A stretch of 64,000 nucleotides of DNA from assembly GCF_019091455.1 (NCBI RefSeq), contig NZ_JAGXJN010000041.1, forward strand, positions 1-64,000, in the 5' to 3' direction. How positions within the stretch are numbered: position 1 is the first letter of the stretch; each line of letters opens with the position of its first letter. Source of the DNA: Chitinophaga sp. GbtcB8 (GTDB taxonomy: Bacteria > Bacteroidota > Bacteroidia > Chitinophagales > Chitinophagaceae). Below are positions 53,939-63,303 of the stretch, in pieces. Made by a program: the position numbers and the translations under genes. The notes below the pieces were generated by a model. It made no database searches and was not told the origin of the DNA. It was given only the letters and a program-made list of their open reading frames with translations.

Positions 53939-56900
53939 ATGAATAAGAAAATTCTTCATACACTATTTGAAAACCAGGCCGCACAAGCGCCGGAACGTAT
54001 AGCCATACAGGAAACACAGCGCAGCCTTAGCTACGGTACGCTGAATGCAGCAGCCAACCGCCTGGCCCATTATTTACGCAGCCTGGGTATTGGCCGGGAA
54101 AGTATGGTGGGGGTGATGATACCCGGCGGCGGCGCGCTGGTGGCAGCTTTGCTGGCAGCCTTTAAAGCAGGCGGGGTGTACCTGCCTATAGATACCGCTT
54201 TCTCCGGCAAGCGTTTAAAACAAATGTTCACACTCAGCACACCGGAAGTATTGATCATTTCTACCACACAAAAGGCAGCTATCCTGGAATTGCTGAATGG
54301 GCTGCAGATCCTTATACCACAGTTGGTGGTGCTGGATGAAATGCTGTTGTTTGAAGGCGCTGATAGTTTTGCAGCTACTAACCCGGAACTGATCAATGAC
54401 CCCGAAGATGGCAACTACCTTTTTTATACCTCCGGCTCAACCGGCGATGCCAAGGCCTTCCTGGGCTGCCACCAGAGCCTGAGCCACTTTATACACTGGG
54501 AGCTGAAGGAGTTTGGAATAACTGCTGAAGATAAGATCAGCCAGTTGTCGCAGTTCACTTTTGATGCTTCCCTGCGCGATATTTTCCTGCCCCTGAGCTG
54601 CGGCGCTACATTATGTATGCCGGAGCCGGGCATTAAATCTAATGTGCTGCAGCTGATAGATTGGATCAATAACAGCGGTGTTACGCTGGTGCATTGTGTG
54701 CCGGCATTGTTCCGCCTTATTACCAGAGAGCTGCTGCAAAACCCGCAGTCAGGCATGTTCCCGCAGCTGAAATACATACTCATGGCTGGTGAAGCGCTGT
54801 ATGTAAAAGATCTGCAGAACTGGCGCAGCGCAGCAGGCACACATGTGGAGATCGTGAACCTGTATGGTACTTCTGAAACCACGCTGGCCAAAACCTTTTA
54901 CCGCATTGGCGAGCTGCCTGATAACCCGCAGCTGGCCATTCATGCCGGTAAACCTATTGACAATGCTGCCGTGCTGATCATGAATGATGGCATTCCCTGT
55001 GCCGTGAATGAAGTGGGTAATATTTATATCCGCACCCCTTTCATGACCAAAGGTTATTACCGCAATGAGGCCCTGAACCGCGAAGTGTTTATACAAAACC
55101 CTTTAGTGGATTTTAAAGATACCCTGCACCAAACAGGTGATATGGGCCGGTTCAATGCAGACGGCAATATTGAAGTGCTGGGCCGTACAGACGACCAGGT
55201 GAAGGTGAACGGCATCCGCGTAACGCTCGGAGAAGTGAAACAAGGAGTGCTGGAAGTAAGCGGCGTGCAGCAGGTGGAAATTGTAGCCGCAGAAAATAAT
55301 GATAATGGCAACGACCTGTTATGCTATTATACCGGCGCTGTTACAGTAGAAGAGCTGCGTAATAGGCTGGCTTATGCCCTGAATGAGAATATTATGCCTG
55401 CCTTCTTTATTCAAATGGAAAGTTTTCCGCTTACCATTAATGGAAAGGTAGATAAGAAGATGCTGCCTAAACCTGCAGCAGTAATAGAAGATGCCGGTTA
55501 TGAAGCGCCGGTTAATGATACGGAAAAGGAGATGGAAGCCATGTGGGCAGAGCTGTTAAGCCTTCCGCGGGTGGGCCGCAACGTATCGTTCTTTAAAGTA
55601 GGCGGTACTTCCCTTAAAGCCATACAGCTTATTTCCCGCGTGTACAAAAAGTACAATGTGCTTATTAAGGTGAACGACATTTTCACCCATGCAAGCATTG
55701 CGCAGCTCAGCGCTTTCCTGCTGAACAAGCAGGCGCCGGCCACGGGCATTACACCGATAGCGCCGCAAGCCTGCTATGATGTAACACATGCGCAGAAACG
55801 TTTGTGGATGATGGATCAGCTGGAAGATGCACAGGCAGCCTATAACATCCCGGGCGCATTTATGCTGCAGGGTAATTTAAATATAAACGCACTGGAACAG
55901 GCCTTTCTCCAGCTGATAACCCGTCATGAAAGTTTGCGCACCACTTTTACAGCAGTTGACGGTGTACCTAAGTTCCGGGTACAGGAGGCGGGTGCGCAGA
56001 TCTTTCATATTGACTGTAAAGACCTGAGCAATGATCCGCAGGCCATGCAAACCGCCCGCCATATGGCCAGCCAATTATTCCGTACCTCCTTTAACCTGGA
56101 AAGCGGCCCGCTGTTAAAAGCTATGCTGTTGCAGGTTGCGGCAGATCAACATGTGTTCTTGTTTGCTATGCACCATATTATTTCCGATGGCTGGTCAATA
56201 CAGATAATGGTAAAAGAGCTGCTGGCTTTGTATAATAATAAGAACGCAGTCTTGCCTGCGCTGAAGATCCAGTATAAGGATTATGCAGCCTGGTTAAATA
56301 ACCAGATGAATGATAAAACCTGGCAGGCGCACCGCCGTTACTGGCTGCAGCAGTTTGAAGATCTGGCGCCGGCCTTACAGCTGCCTACCGATCATCCGCG
56401 GCCATTAGCCAGAACCACCAATGGCGCTACACTGGAATTTGAGATCAATGAAACCTTAACTGCCGGTATTAAAGCGCTGGCCCGCGCGCAGGATGTAAGC
56501 GTATATATGTGCCTGTTGGCTACGATGAAAGTGCTGTTATATCACTACTCCGGCCAGGATGACATTGTAACCGGTATGCCGGTAGCAGGCCGTGTGCATA
56601 AAGACCTGGATGAGCAGCTGGGCCTGTATGTGAACATGCTGGCCATCAGAACCAGGTTGCAAACGGAAAATAACTTTTTACAGCTGCTGAAGAACGTAAA
56701 ACAAACTTTGCTGGGCGCTTATGAGCACCAGGTATATCCCTTTGATCAATTGGTGGAAGCTTTACACCTGGAACACGATACCAGCCGCTCTCCCTTAACA
56801 GATGTATGGGTGCAACATAGTGATACCCCCTGGGTACAGGCGCAGGATGCTAACCTTACGATTACGCCTTTTGAAACCGGCCATACCTACAGTAAGGTAG

Positions 56901-57133
56901 ACCTGACAGTGAAGTTCATTGAAACAGGCAGCACCATCAGCGTGATCCTGGAATATAATACAGACCTGTTTAAGGAAAGCACCATGGTGCAAATGAAAGA
57001 TAACCTGTTGTTGTTAATGAATGCCATCCTGCAACAGCCAGAGCAATCCTTAACTGCCCTTAGCGCTCACTTGCCAGGCATACGCCAGCATGCACCTGTA
57101 CATCAACTGGAAAGTATCAGTAACGACTATTAA
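53939..57133 (+). CDS. NRPS module A-PCP-C (first of twin pair)
   Basis: The start MNKKILHTLFENQAAQAPER (53939) gives 1064 residues; a longer frame to 53879 lies inside the preceding gene. A domain about 1-520, PCP about 540-615 (FFKVGGTSLKAIQLISR), C about 630-1050 (MHHIISDGWSIQIMVKELLA). The A core motifs are unusual: A3 reads YTSGSTGDAKAFLGCHQSL (PKG replaced by AKA) and A5 reads NLYGTSETTLAKTF (YGPTE replaced by YGTSE). A10 Lys is kept (NGKVDKKMLP). By eye, the pocket is DARHLALLAK; Asp235 indicates an alpha-amino acid, and Arg239/His278 recall Asp/methyl-Asp codes. Ending in C, it passes the chain to another A-first protein. It lies 20 bases after the megasynthase. Confidence 0.92.
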   Translation: MNKKILHTLFENQAAQAPERIAIQETQRSLSYGTLNAAANRLAHYLRSLGIGRESMVGVMIPGGGALVAALLAAFKAGGVYLPIDTAFSGKRLKQMFTLSTPEVLIISTTQKAAILELLNGLQILIPQLVVLDEMLLFEGADSFAATNPELINDPEDGNYLFYTSGSTGDAKAFLGCHQSLSHFIHWELKEFGITAEDKISQLSQFTFDASLRDIFLPLSCGATLCMPEPGIKSNVLQLIDWINNSGVTLVHCVPALFRLITRELLQNPQSGMFPQLKYILMAGEALYVKDLQNWRSAAGTHVEIVNLYGTSETTLAKTFYRIGELPDNPQLAIHAGKPIDNAAVLIMNDGIPCAVNEVGNIYIRTPFMTKGYYRNEALNREVFIQNPLVDFKDTLHQTGDMGRFNADGNIEVLGRTDDQVKVNGIRVTLGEVKQGVLEVSGVQQVEIVAAENNDNGNDLLCYYTGAVTVEELRNRLAYALNENIMPAFFIQMESFPLTINGKVDKKMLPKPAAVIEDAGYEAPVNDTEKEMEAMWAELLSLPRVGRNVSFFKVGGTSLKAIQLISRVYKKYNVLIKVNDIFTHASIAQLSAFLLNKQAPATGITPIAPQACYDVTHAQKRLWMMDQLEDAQAAYNIPGAFMLQGNLNINALEQAFLQLITRHESLRTTFTAVDGVPKFRVQEAGAQIFHIDCKDLSNDPQAMQTARHMASQLFRTSFNLESGPLLKAMLLQVAADQHVFLFAMHHIISDGWSIQIMVKELLALYNNKNAVLPALKIQYKDYAAWLNNQMNDKTWQAHRRYWLQQFEDLAPALQLPTDHPRPLARTTNGATLEFEINETLTAGIKALARAQDVSVYMCLLATMKVLLYHYSGQDDIVTGMPVAGRVHKDLDEQLGLYVNMLAIRTRLQTENNFLQLLKNVKQTLLGAYEHQVYPFDQLVEALHLEHDTSRSPLTDVWVQHSDTPWVQAQDANLTITPFETGHTYSKVDLTVKFIETGSTISVILEYNTDLFKESTMVQMKDNLLLLMNAILQQPEQSLTALSAHLPGIRQHAPVHQLESISNDY

Positions 57134-57142
57134 TCTCTTTTT

Positions 57143-60100
57143 ATGAATAAAAGGATCATACATACCGTATTTGAACAACAGGCCCTGCGCGTGCCCAATA
57201 ATATAGCCGTTGCAGAAGAAACGCAGCAGGTCACTTACCGGGAATTGAATAACCAGGCCAACCAGCTGGCGCACCTGTTAAGAGAAAAAGGCGTGGGTAA
57301 AGAGGAAGTGGTGAGCGTGCTGGTGCCTGCAGGCATTCAGCTTGCTACTGCGCTGCTGGCAGTGTTTAAGTCAGGCGGGGTATACCTGCCTATGGACCCT
57401 GCCTTTTCCCGTAAGCGTTTGCTGCAGATGTTCACACAAACGGCTACACGGGTATTGATCACCTGCCGCGCCTTGCAGGAAACCGCGCAAACCCTGATCC
57501 GCGAGCTGGAGCTGGACATTCCGCACCTGCTGGTAATGGAAGATCTGCCTTATGAGAATTATTCAGCTGAAAACCCGGAGCTGATCAATGAACCGGGCGA
57601 CAGTAACTATATCTTTTACACATCCGGCTCCACCGGTGCTGCCAAGGCATTCCTGGGCTGCCATGATAGCCTGAGCCATTTTATACACTGGGAGCTGAAA
57701 GAGTTTGGCGTGGATGAAACTTTTAAGGTAAGCCAGCTTTCACAGATCACCTTTGATGCTTCCCTGCGAGATGTGCTGCTGCCCCTGAGCTGTGGTGGTA
57801 CCTTATGTGTGCCTTTACCGGAAACCCGCTCCAATGTAATTACGCTGATGGCCTGGCTGGAAGCGCAGCGCGTAACGCTGGTACATTGTGTGCCTTCCCT
57901 CTGGCGATTAATGAGCAAGGAATTAGCTGCGCAGGATGCTACAGCAATACGCCTGCCGGAATTGAAACATATCCTGATGGCCGGTGAGCCCTTGTATGGT
58001 AAGGACCTGCAGCTGTGGTTTGCCACTGCTGCGCAGCATGTAGAGATCGTGAATTTATACGGCACCTCTGAAACCACCCTGGCCAAAACTTTTTACCGTA
58101 TTAAAGAAGCCCCGGCAGATGCTTCGCAGGTAATGCATGTAGGGCAGCCTATCAGTAATACGGCTGTAATGATCTTACACCAGGGTCAGTTATGTGAGCC
58201 GGGTAAGATCGGGGAAGTGTACATCCGCACCCCTTTCATGACCAAAGGTTATTATAAAGACCCGGTTTTAACTGCCAGTGTATTTATCCAGAACCCTTTT
58301 GTGAAGGATCGTACGGAGCTGATGCACAAAACCGGCGATATGGGTAAGTACCTGCCGGACGGTAACATAGAAATACTGGGCCGTTTGGATGAGCAGGTGA
58401 AAGTGAACGGCATCCGTGTAGAGCTGAACGAGATAAAACAGGCCGTGCTGGGCATGCCAGGTATGCAGGAAGTAGTGGTAATGGCACACAAGAACAATGA
58501 TCACCAGAACGAGCTGGTTTGTTATTACATAGCATCCGGTATAACAGTTACGGAGCTACGCACTTACCTGGAAGCTGAGCTGAATGAAAATGTGATCCCG
58601 GCCTGGTTTGTACCCATGACAGAATTTCCCTTAACCATTAATGGCAAGGTAGATAAAAGAGCCCTGCCCAAACCGGAAGCCCTGGTGCTGGATCCGGCTG
58701 ACTATGAACCTGTGCAGGGTGAAACAGAACAGCAGCTGGAAACCATCTGGAAATCCATCCTGGGTTTGAATAATATTGGCCGTAAGGCAAATTTCTTTAA
58801 AGCCGGTGGCACTTCTTTAAAAGCCATGCAGGTTATATCCCGCATCTATCAGCAGTTTGAAGTAGGAGTGAAGCTAAGTGATATGTTTGCCCGCCCGGAC
58901 ATCAGGCAGATGGCAGCTTTCATTGAAAGCGCGTCTACCAGCGCTTACCAGGCCATACCTGTTGCAACGCAGCAAACCTATTATCCGGTAACGCCGGCCC
59001 AGAAAGGATTGTGGATCCAGGACCAGTTTGGATCACAACCCGCCTTATATAATATGCCCGCTGCATTTATACTGGAAGGTAAGCTGGACAAAGCGGCTTT
59101 GCAAAAGGCCATCACCATACTGGTTATACGGCATGAAAGTCTGCGTACAACATTTGTAAGCAGTGGTGGTACCGTGCAGCAAAAGATCCATGCTGTAATG
59201 GAAGTGCCCCTTTCCACCACGGACCTGCAATCTGTTAAAGACCCGCTGGAAGCTGCCAGGAAAATAGCGATGCAGGCCATGGCTATGCCTTTTGATCTGC
59301 AACAAGGGCCGTTGATCCGTACGCATCTGCTGCAGCTGGCAAAAGACCGGTTCATTTTCCTGTTCAATACCCATCATATTATTTCCGATGGCTGGTCAGA
59401 GGAGATCCTGGTAAAAGAGCTCTTTACTCTGTATGCTGCCTACAGCAAGCAGCTGGCAAATCCGTTACCGCCTTTAGCCATCCAGTATAAAGATTATGCA
59501 GCCTGGTTAAATACCCAGCTAAGTGATGCGGTATTACAGGAGCAGGCCCAATACTGGCAGCAACAGTTTGCCGGCGAGCTGCCCGTGCTGCAGTTCCCTA
59601 CAGATTATCCACGCCCGGCAGAACGTACTACTAACGGCGATGTATATAGCTTTTCTGTACCTGCAACCATTACTGCACAATTGCAAACCTGTGCGCAGCA
59701 GGAAGGCGCCTCCCTGTTCATGGCGCTGGTAGCAGCCGTAAAATCCCTGCTGAACCGCTTCACCGGCCAGGAAGATATGATCATTGGCGCACCCATTGCC
59801 GGCCGCACACATAAAGATGTGGAGCCGCTGGTAGGTTTGTTTGTGAACATGCTGGCCTTGCGCACACAGTTCAGCAGCGGGCTCACCTTCCGCCAGCTGC
59901 TGAATAAGGTGAAACAAACGGTTACCAATGCTTACGCCCACCAGCATTATCCTTTTGATGAGCTGGTACGCGCGCTGAACCTGGAATTTGATAACCGCCG
60001 CGCGCCGCTTGCGGATGTATGGGTACAGCTAACAGATGCCCCCATGACGTTTGATGACAAGAGCGAGCTGCAGGTAACGGAATACAACCCCGGTTACCTG

Positions 60101-60346
60101 ACCAGTAAGGTAGACCTCACCTTTAAATTCACTGCGTTTGACGATCGCCTGCAGGTAATCCTGGAATACAATACAGACCTGTTCCGCCGTGAAACCATGG
60201 AACAGCTGGAGGCACATTTCAACTATGTATTACAGCAGCTGCTGGATAACGACAGCCTGCCCCTGAACGCTGTAACCCTGCTTACTTCCGGCGAAGAAGC
60301 AGCCGAAGCAGATGATTTCCTCAACAGCATGTATAACCTATCATAA
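57143..60346 (+). CDS. NRPS module A-PCP-C (second of twin pair)
   Basis: The 1067-residue protein is the duplicate of its neighbour, 9 bases after it, with the same A-PCP-C order. A domain about 1-520: A3 YTSGSTGAAKAFLGCHDSL, A4 FDASLRDVLLPLSCGG, A5 NLYGTSETTLAKTFY, A10 NGKVDKRALPKPE. PCP about 540-615 (FFKAGGTSLKAMQVISR). C about 635-1050 (THHIISDGWSEEILVKELFT). The pocket read by eye is the same as in the first copy (DARHLALLAK), so both should load the same residue. The final C domain has no downstream A domain inside the window. The chain may go on beyond 64000 or be passed to a free amine. No epimerisation or thioesterase domain is present. Confidence 0.92.
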   Translation: MNKRIIHTVFEQQALRVPNNIAVAEETQQVTYRELNNQANQLAHLLREKGVGKEEVVSVLVPAGIQLATALLAVFKSGGVYLPMDPAFSRKRLLQMFTQTATRVLITCRALQETAQTLIRELELDIPHLLVMEDLPYENYSAENPELINEPGDSNYIFYTSGSTGAAKAFLGCHDSLSHFIHWELKEFGVDETFKVSQLSQITFDASLRDVLLPLSCGGTLCVPLPETRSNVITLMAWLEAQRVTLVHCVPSLWRLMSKELAAQDATAIRLPELKHILMAGEPLYGKDLQLWFATAAQHVEIVNLYGTSETTLAKTFYRIKEAPADASQVMHVGQPISNTAVMILHQGQLCEPGKIGEVYIRTPFMTKGYYKDPVLTASVFIQNPFVKDRTELMHKTGDMGKYLPDGNIEILGRLDEQVKVNGIRVELNEIKQAVLGMPGMQEVVVMAHKNNDHQNELVCYYIASGITVTELRTYLEAELNENVIPAWFVPMTEFPLTINGKVDKRALPKPEALVLDPADYEPVQGETEQQLETIWKSILGLNNIGRKANFFKAGGTSLKAMQVISRIYQQFEVGVKLSDMFARPDIRQMAAFIESASTSAYQAIPVATQQTYYPVTPAQKGLWIQDQFGSQPALYNMPAAFILEGKLDKAALQKAITILVIRHESLRTTFVSSGGTVQQKIHAVMEVPLSTTDLQSVKDPLEAARKIAMQAMAMPFDLQQGPLIRTHLLQLAKDRFIFLFNTHHIISDGWSEEILVKELFTLYAAYSKQLANPLPPLAIQYKDYAAWLNTQLSDAVLQEQAQYWQQQFAGELPVLQFPTDYPRPAERTTNGDVYSFSVPATITAQLQTCAQQEGASLFMALVAAVKSLLNRFTGQEDMIIGAPIAGRTHKDVEPLVGLFVNMLALRTQFSSGLTFRQLLNKVKQTVTNAYAHQHYPFDELVRALNLEFDNRRAPLADVWVQLTDAPMTFDDKSELQVTEYNPGYLTSKVDLTFKFTAFDDRLQVILEYNTDLFRRETMEQLEAHFNYVLQQLLDNDSLPLNAVTLLTSGEEAAEADDFLNSMYNLS

Positions 60347-60364
60347 ACTATAAAACAGAAGACT

Positions 60365-61342
60365 ATGGAACATACTATGTTACAGGAAGCGCTGGTGCAG
60401 GTGGATGAACAACAGTTTCCGCTGACCATCACTTTTGAAAAGAACACCCCCGTAGATACTTTAATAGAATGGTACAGGAATAATACCGCATATATAGATG
60501 CGCAGTTATTGAAAAAAGGCGCTGTGCTGATCCAGGGTGTAGCCATTAACACCGTGCCGGACTTTGAAAGAATGACGGCCTCCGTTTCCACCAAGTTCCG
60601 CAACTACGTGGATGGCAGCTATCCCCGCCGCAACCTGAAAGGCCATGTGTACATCTCCACGGAGTATGATCCTGCCTTTGACATTACGTTGCACAATGAG
60701 CTGTCTTACTCTGTAAAATGGCCATCACGCTTATACTTTGGCAGCATTATACCCGCAGCTACCGGCGGGGAAACACCACTGGCCGACAGCCGGGAAGTAG
60801 TACGGGTAATGAACCCCTCCCTGCTGGACGAGTTTGAGAACAAAAAGGTACGTTATGTACGCAACCTGCATGCCGGCGACGGTTTAGGCCCCACCTGGAT
60901 GGATACCTTTGAAACAGAAGACCGCAAAGTAGTAGAACGCCACTGCGATGAAATTGAAATAGAATATTACTGGAAAGATAACGGCGGCTTAAAGCTGGTA
61001 CATACCCGCCCGGCTACACGCAAACACCCGGTTACCGGTGAGCGTGTATGGTTTAACCAGGCCGACCAGTTCCACCCTTCACATTTCCGCAAGGAAGTAT
61101 ATGAAACCCTGATGCTGCTGGCCGATTTTAATGAAGAGGAATTGCCTTTGTACGCCTGTTTTGGTGATGGTACCAAAATACCGGAAGCCGCCATTAAAGA
61201 GGTGGTCGATACCATTAACGGTGTTGCAGTAATCCGCCCCTGGGTAAAGGGCGACTTTGTAGTGCTGGATAATATGCTGGCAGCGCATGGCCGCAAATCT
61301 TACACCGGGGATAGACAGACGGTGGTGTCTATGGCGCCGTAA
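60365..61342 (+). CDS. TauD/SyrP-type Fe(II)/2-oxoglutarate dioxygenase
   Basis: The 325-residue protein has an HxE iron half-site in ITLHNELSYSVKWPSRLYFG. The distal His is in VVLDNMLAAHGRKSYTGDRQ, followed by the Arg that binds 2-oxoglutarate. GGETPLADSREVVR is also typical of the TauD/TfdA group found in NRPS clusters. Relatives hydroxylate the beta carbon of Asp or Asn, free or on a carrier protein (SyrP, AsnO; AsnO also uses HxE). It is 18 bases after the twin NRPS genes, so its substrate is probably the residue loaded by them; beta-hydroxylation of Asp/Asn is an inference. Confidence 0.88.
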   Translation: MEHTMLQEALVQVDEQQFPLTITFEKNTPVDTLIEWYRNNTAYIDAQLLKKGAVLIQGVAINTVPDFERMTASVSTKFRNYVDGSYPRRNLKGHVYISTEYDPAFDITLHNELSYSVKWPSRLYFGSIIPAATGGETPLADSREVVRVMNPSLLDEFENKKVRYVRNLHAGDGLGPTWMDTFETEDRKVVERHCDEIEIEYYWKDNGGLKLVHTRPATRKHPVTGERVWFNQADQFHPSHFRKEVYETLMLLADFNEEELPLYACFGDGTKIPEAAIKEVVDTINGVAVIRPWVKGDFVVLDNMLAAHGRKSYTGDRQTVVSMAP

Positions 61343-61392
61343 TTAACAATCCGTAATTACTCTTCGATCTACTTCACTCAAAAAACAACACC

Positions 61393-63303
61393 ATGTGTGG
61401 CATAACCGGGATTTTCGATATTAAATCAAAATATACCATTGAGCGCTCAACCGTGATGGGGATGGCAGATGCCATACAACACCGCGGGCCGGATGAAGCA
61501 TCCTGCTTCATTGATAAAAATGTAGGGCTGGGTTTTCGCCGCCTCAGCATCATTGACCTGGCGCATGGCCACCAGCCTTATTTTACAGCCGATGAGCAGG
61601 TACGTATGATCTGTAATGGTGAGATCTATAACTACAAAGAGCTGCGTGAAGAGCTGCAGCAGAAAGGGTACCATTTTACCACCAATTGCGATGTGGAAGT
61701 AGTGCTGCATGCCTACCTGGAATATGGTACTGCTTTTATTGAAAGGCTGAACGGGCAGTTTGCTTTTGCTATTTCCGATGGGCGTAACAATAGCTTTTTG
61801 CTGGCGCGGGATCACTTTGGCATTTGCCCGCTGTTCTATACCATTACAGACGAGGTGCTCATTTTTGGTTCAGAGATCAAAGCCATCCTGCAAAACCCAA
61901 TGGTGAAAAGAGCAGTGGACCTCACAGGCCTGGACCAGGTATTTGCATTCCCCGGTTTGGTAAGCCCGGCTACCATGTTCAAAAATGTGATCAGCTTAAA
62001 ACCCGGTCACTACCTGCAGGTAAAAGACGGGAAGGTAACAGCCAATGAATACTGGGACATTGATTACTACCCGCAGGAACATAATTATGAGAACAAGCCG
62101 GAATCCTACTATGCGGAGCAGCTGGAAGAGATCCTGCTGCAATCAATCCGGTACCGGCTAAACGCAGATGTGCCCGTGGGCTTTTACCTCAGCGGGGGCC
62201 TGGATTCATCGCTGATTGGCGCTATGATGAAAAAGATCCACCCGGATACCAGCTACCAGTCGTTTTCCATTGGTTTTCCCACGCTGGATCACAAAGAGAT
62301 CGACGAGCGCAAGTACCAGCAGATAGTAGCCAAACATGTAAACTCCCGCCATACGGAAATACCGTTTGACTGGCCGGAAATAGAGCAGCGTTTGCGCCAG
62401 GCAGTGTATCATTCTGAATGCCCCTTAAAAGAATCTTATAATACCTGCTCCCTGGCTTTATCCGAAAATGTGCGCAACAGCGGCGTAAAGGTGATCCTTA
62501 CCGGTGAAGGCTCAGATGAGTTCCTGGGTGGATATGTAGGATACCGCTTTGATGTGCAGCGCAGCCAGATGCCGGTGGAAAAAGACCTGGAAGACCTGCT
62601 GGAAGATCAGATGAATGAGCAGCTATGGAGTGATCCCAATTTCTTTTACGAGAAAAGGCATGTCTCTTTCCGGGAAACCGTACAGGCCTTGTATTCCGAT
62701 GAGGTGAATGAAGGTTTCAGTGATTTTGACTGCCTGACAAACCTGGGCGTTGACAAGCGCAAGCTGGAAGGCCGCCATGCTTTTCATAAACGTTCTTACC
62801 TGGATATGAAGCTGCGCCTCTCAGACCACCTGGTAGCTGACCATGGCGACCGTGTAGCCTATGCGCATTCCATTGAAGGCCGTTATCCTTTCCTGGATGT
62901 GAACCTGGCCAACTTTGTAAAAACCATCCCGCCTGAAATAAAATTAAAGAACCTGGTAGAGAAATATATACTGAAGGAAGTAGCAAAGAAATACCTGCCG
63001 GAAGAGATCTATGCCCGCCAGAAACAAGGCTTTGTAGCACCCGGCAGCCCGCACCTGTTAAGGAATAACATTGAATGGATCAATGACATGCTTTCTTACG
63101 ACCGCATTAAAAGGCAGGGTTATTTTAATCCCGATACCATAGAAAGGCTGAAGAAGATCTACTGCAAAGATGATTTTAAGCTGAATCTGCCGTTTGACAG
63201 CGACCTGTTAATTGTGGTGCTCACCTTTAACATTTTCCTGGATGTATTTGATATGCCCGCCTTTTCCCATTCAAACGCTCAAAAATTAGTTTATGCAAGT
63301 TAA
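61393..63303 (+). CDS. asnB: glutamine-dependent asparagine synthetase homologue
   Basis: The 636-residue protein has an N-terminal glutaminase with nucleophile Cys2 (MCGITGIFDIK), GPDEASCFI, LSIIDLAHGHQP and ICNGEIYNYKEL. A C-terminal synthetase domain follows with the PP-loop FYLSGGLDSSLIGAMM and LTGEGSDEFLGGYVGYR. All the residues for ammonia release and AMP-forming transfer appear intact. In this operon it may supply Asn to the A domains, amidate an Asp/Glu side chain of the peptide, or form an amide at release. The racemase and dioxygenase genes at either side favour Asp/Asn chemistry. The next gene overlaps its 3' end by 11 bases. Confidence 0.9.
   Translation: MCGITGIFDIKSKYTIERSTVMGMADAIQHRGPDEASCFIDKNVGLGFRRLSIIDLAHGHQPYFTADEQVRMICNGEIYNYKELREELQQKGYHFTTNCDVEVVLHAYLEYGTAFIERLNGQFAFAISDGRNNSFLLARDHFGICPLFYTITDEVLIFGSEIKAILQNPMVKRAVDLTGLDQVFAFPGLVSPATMFKNVISLKPGHYLQVKDGKVTANEYWDIDYYPQEHNYENKPESYYAEQLEEILLQSIRYRLNADVPVGFYLSGGLDSSLIGAMMKKIHPDTSYQSFSIGFPTLDHKEIDERKYQQIVAKHVNSRHTEIPFDWPEIEQRLRQAVYHSECPLKESYNTCSLALSENVRNSGVKVILTGEGSDEFLGGYVGYRFDVQRSQMPVEKDLEDLLEDQMNEQLWSDPNFFYEKRHVSFRETVQALYSDEVNEGFSDFDCLTNLGVDKRKLEGRHAFHKRSYLDMKLRLSDHLVADHGDRVAYAHSIEGRYPFLDVNLANFVKTIPPEIKLKNLVEKYILKEVAKKYLPEEIYARQKQGFVAPGSPHLLRNNIEWINDMLSYDRIKRQGYFNPDTIERLKKIYCKDDFKLNLPFDSDLLIVVLTFNIFLDVFDMPAFSHSNAQKLVYAS

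Noticed and set aside
41532..60346. Abundant CAGCAGCTG-like short repeats in the synthase genes
   Set aside because: They come from Gln-Leu-rich helices and codon choice; there is no regular unit or spacing.
61393..63303. Asparagine synthetase homologue as a lasso-peptide cyclase
   Set aside because: It keeps a complete glutaminase domain with Cys2, and no lasso precursor, RRE or transglutaminase-like protease is nearby.
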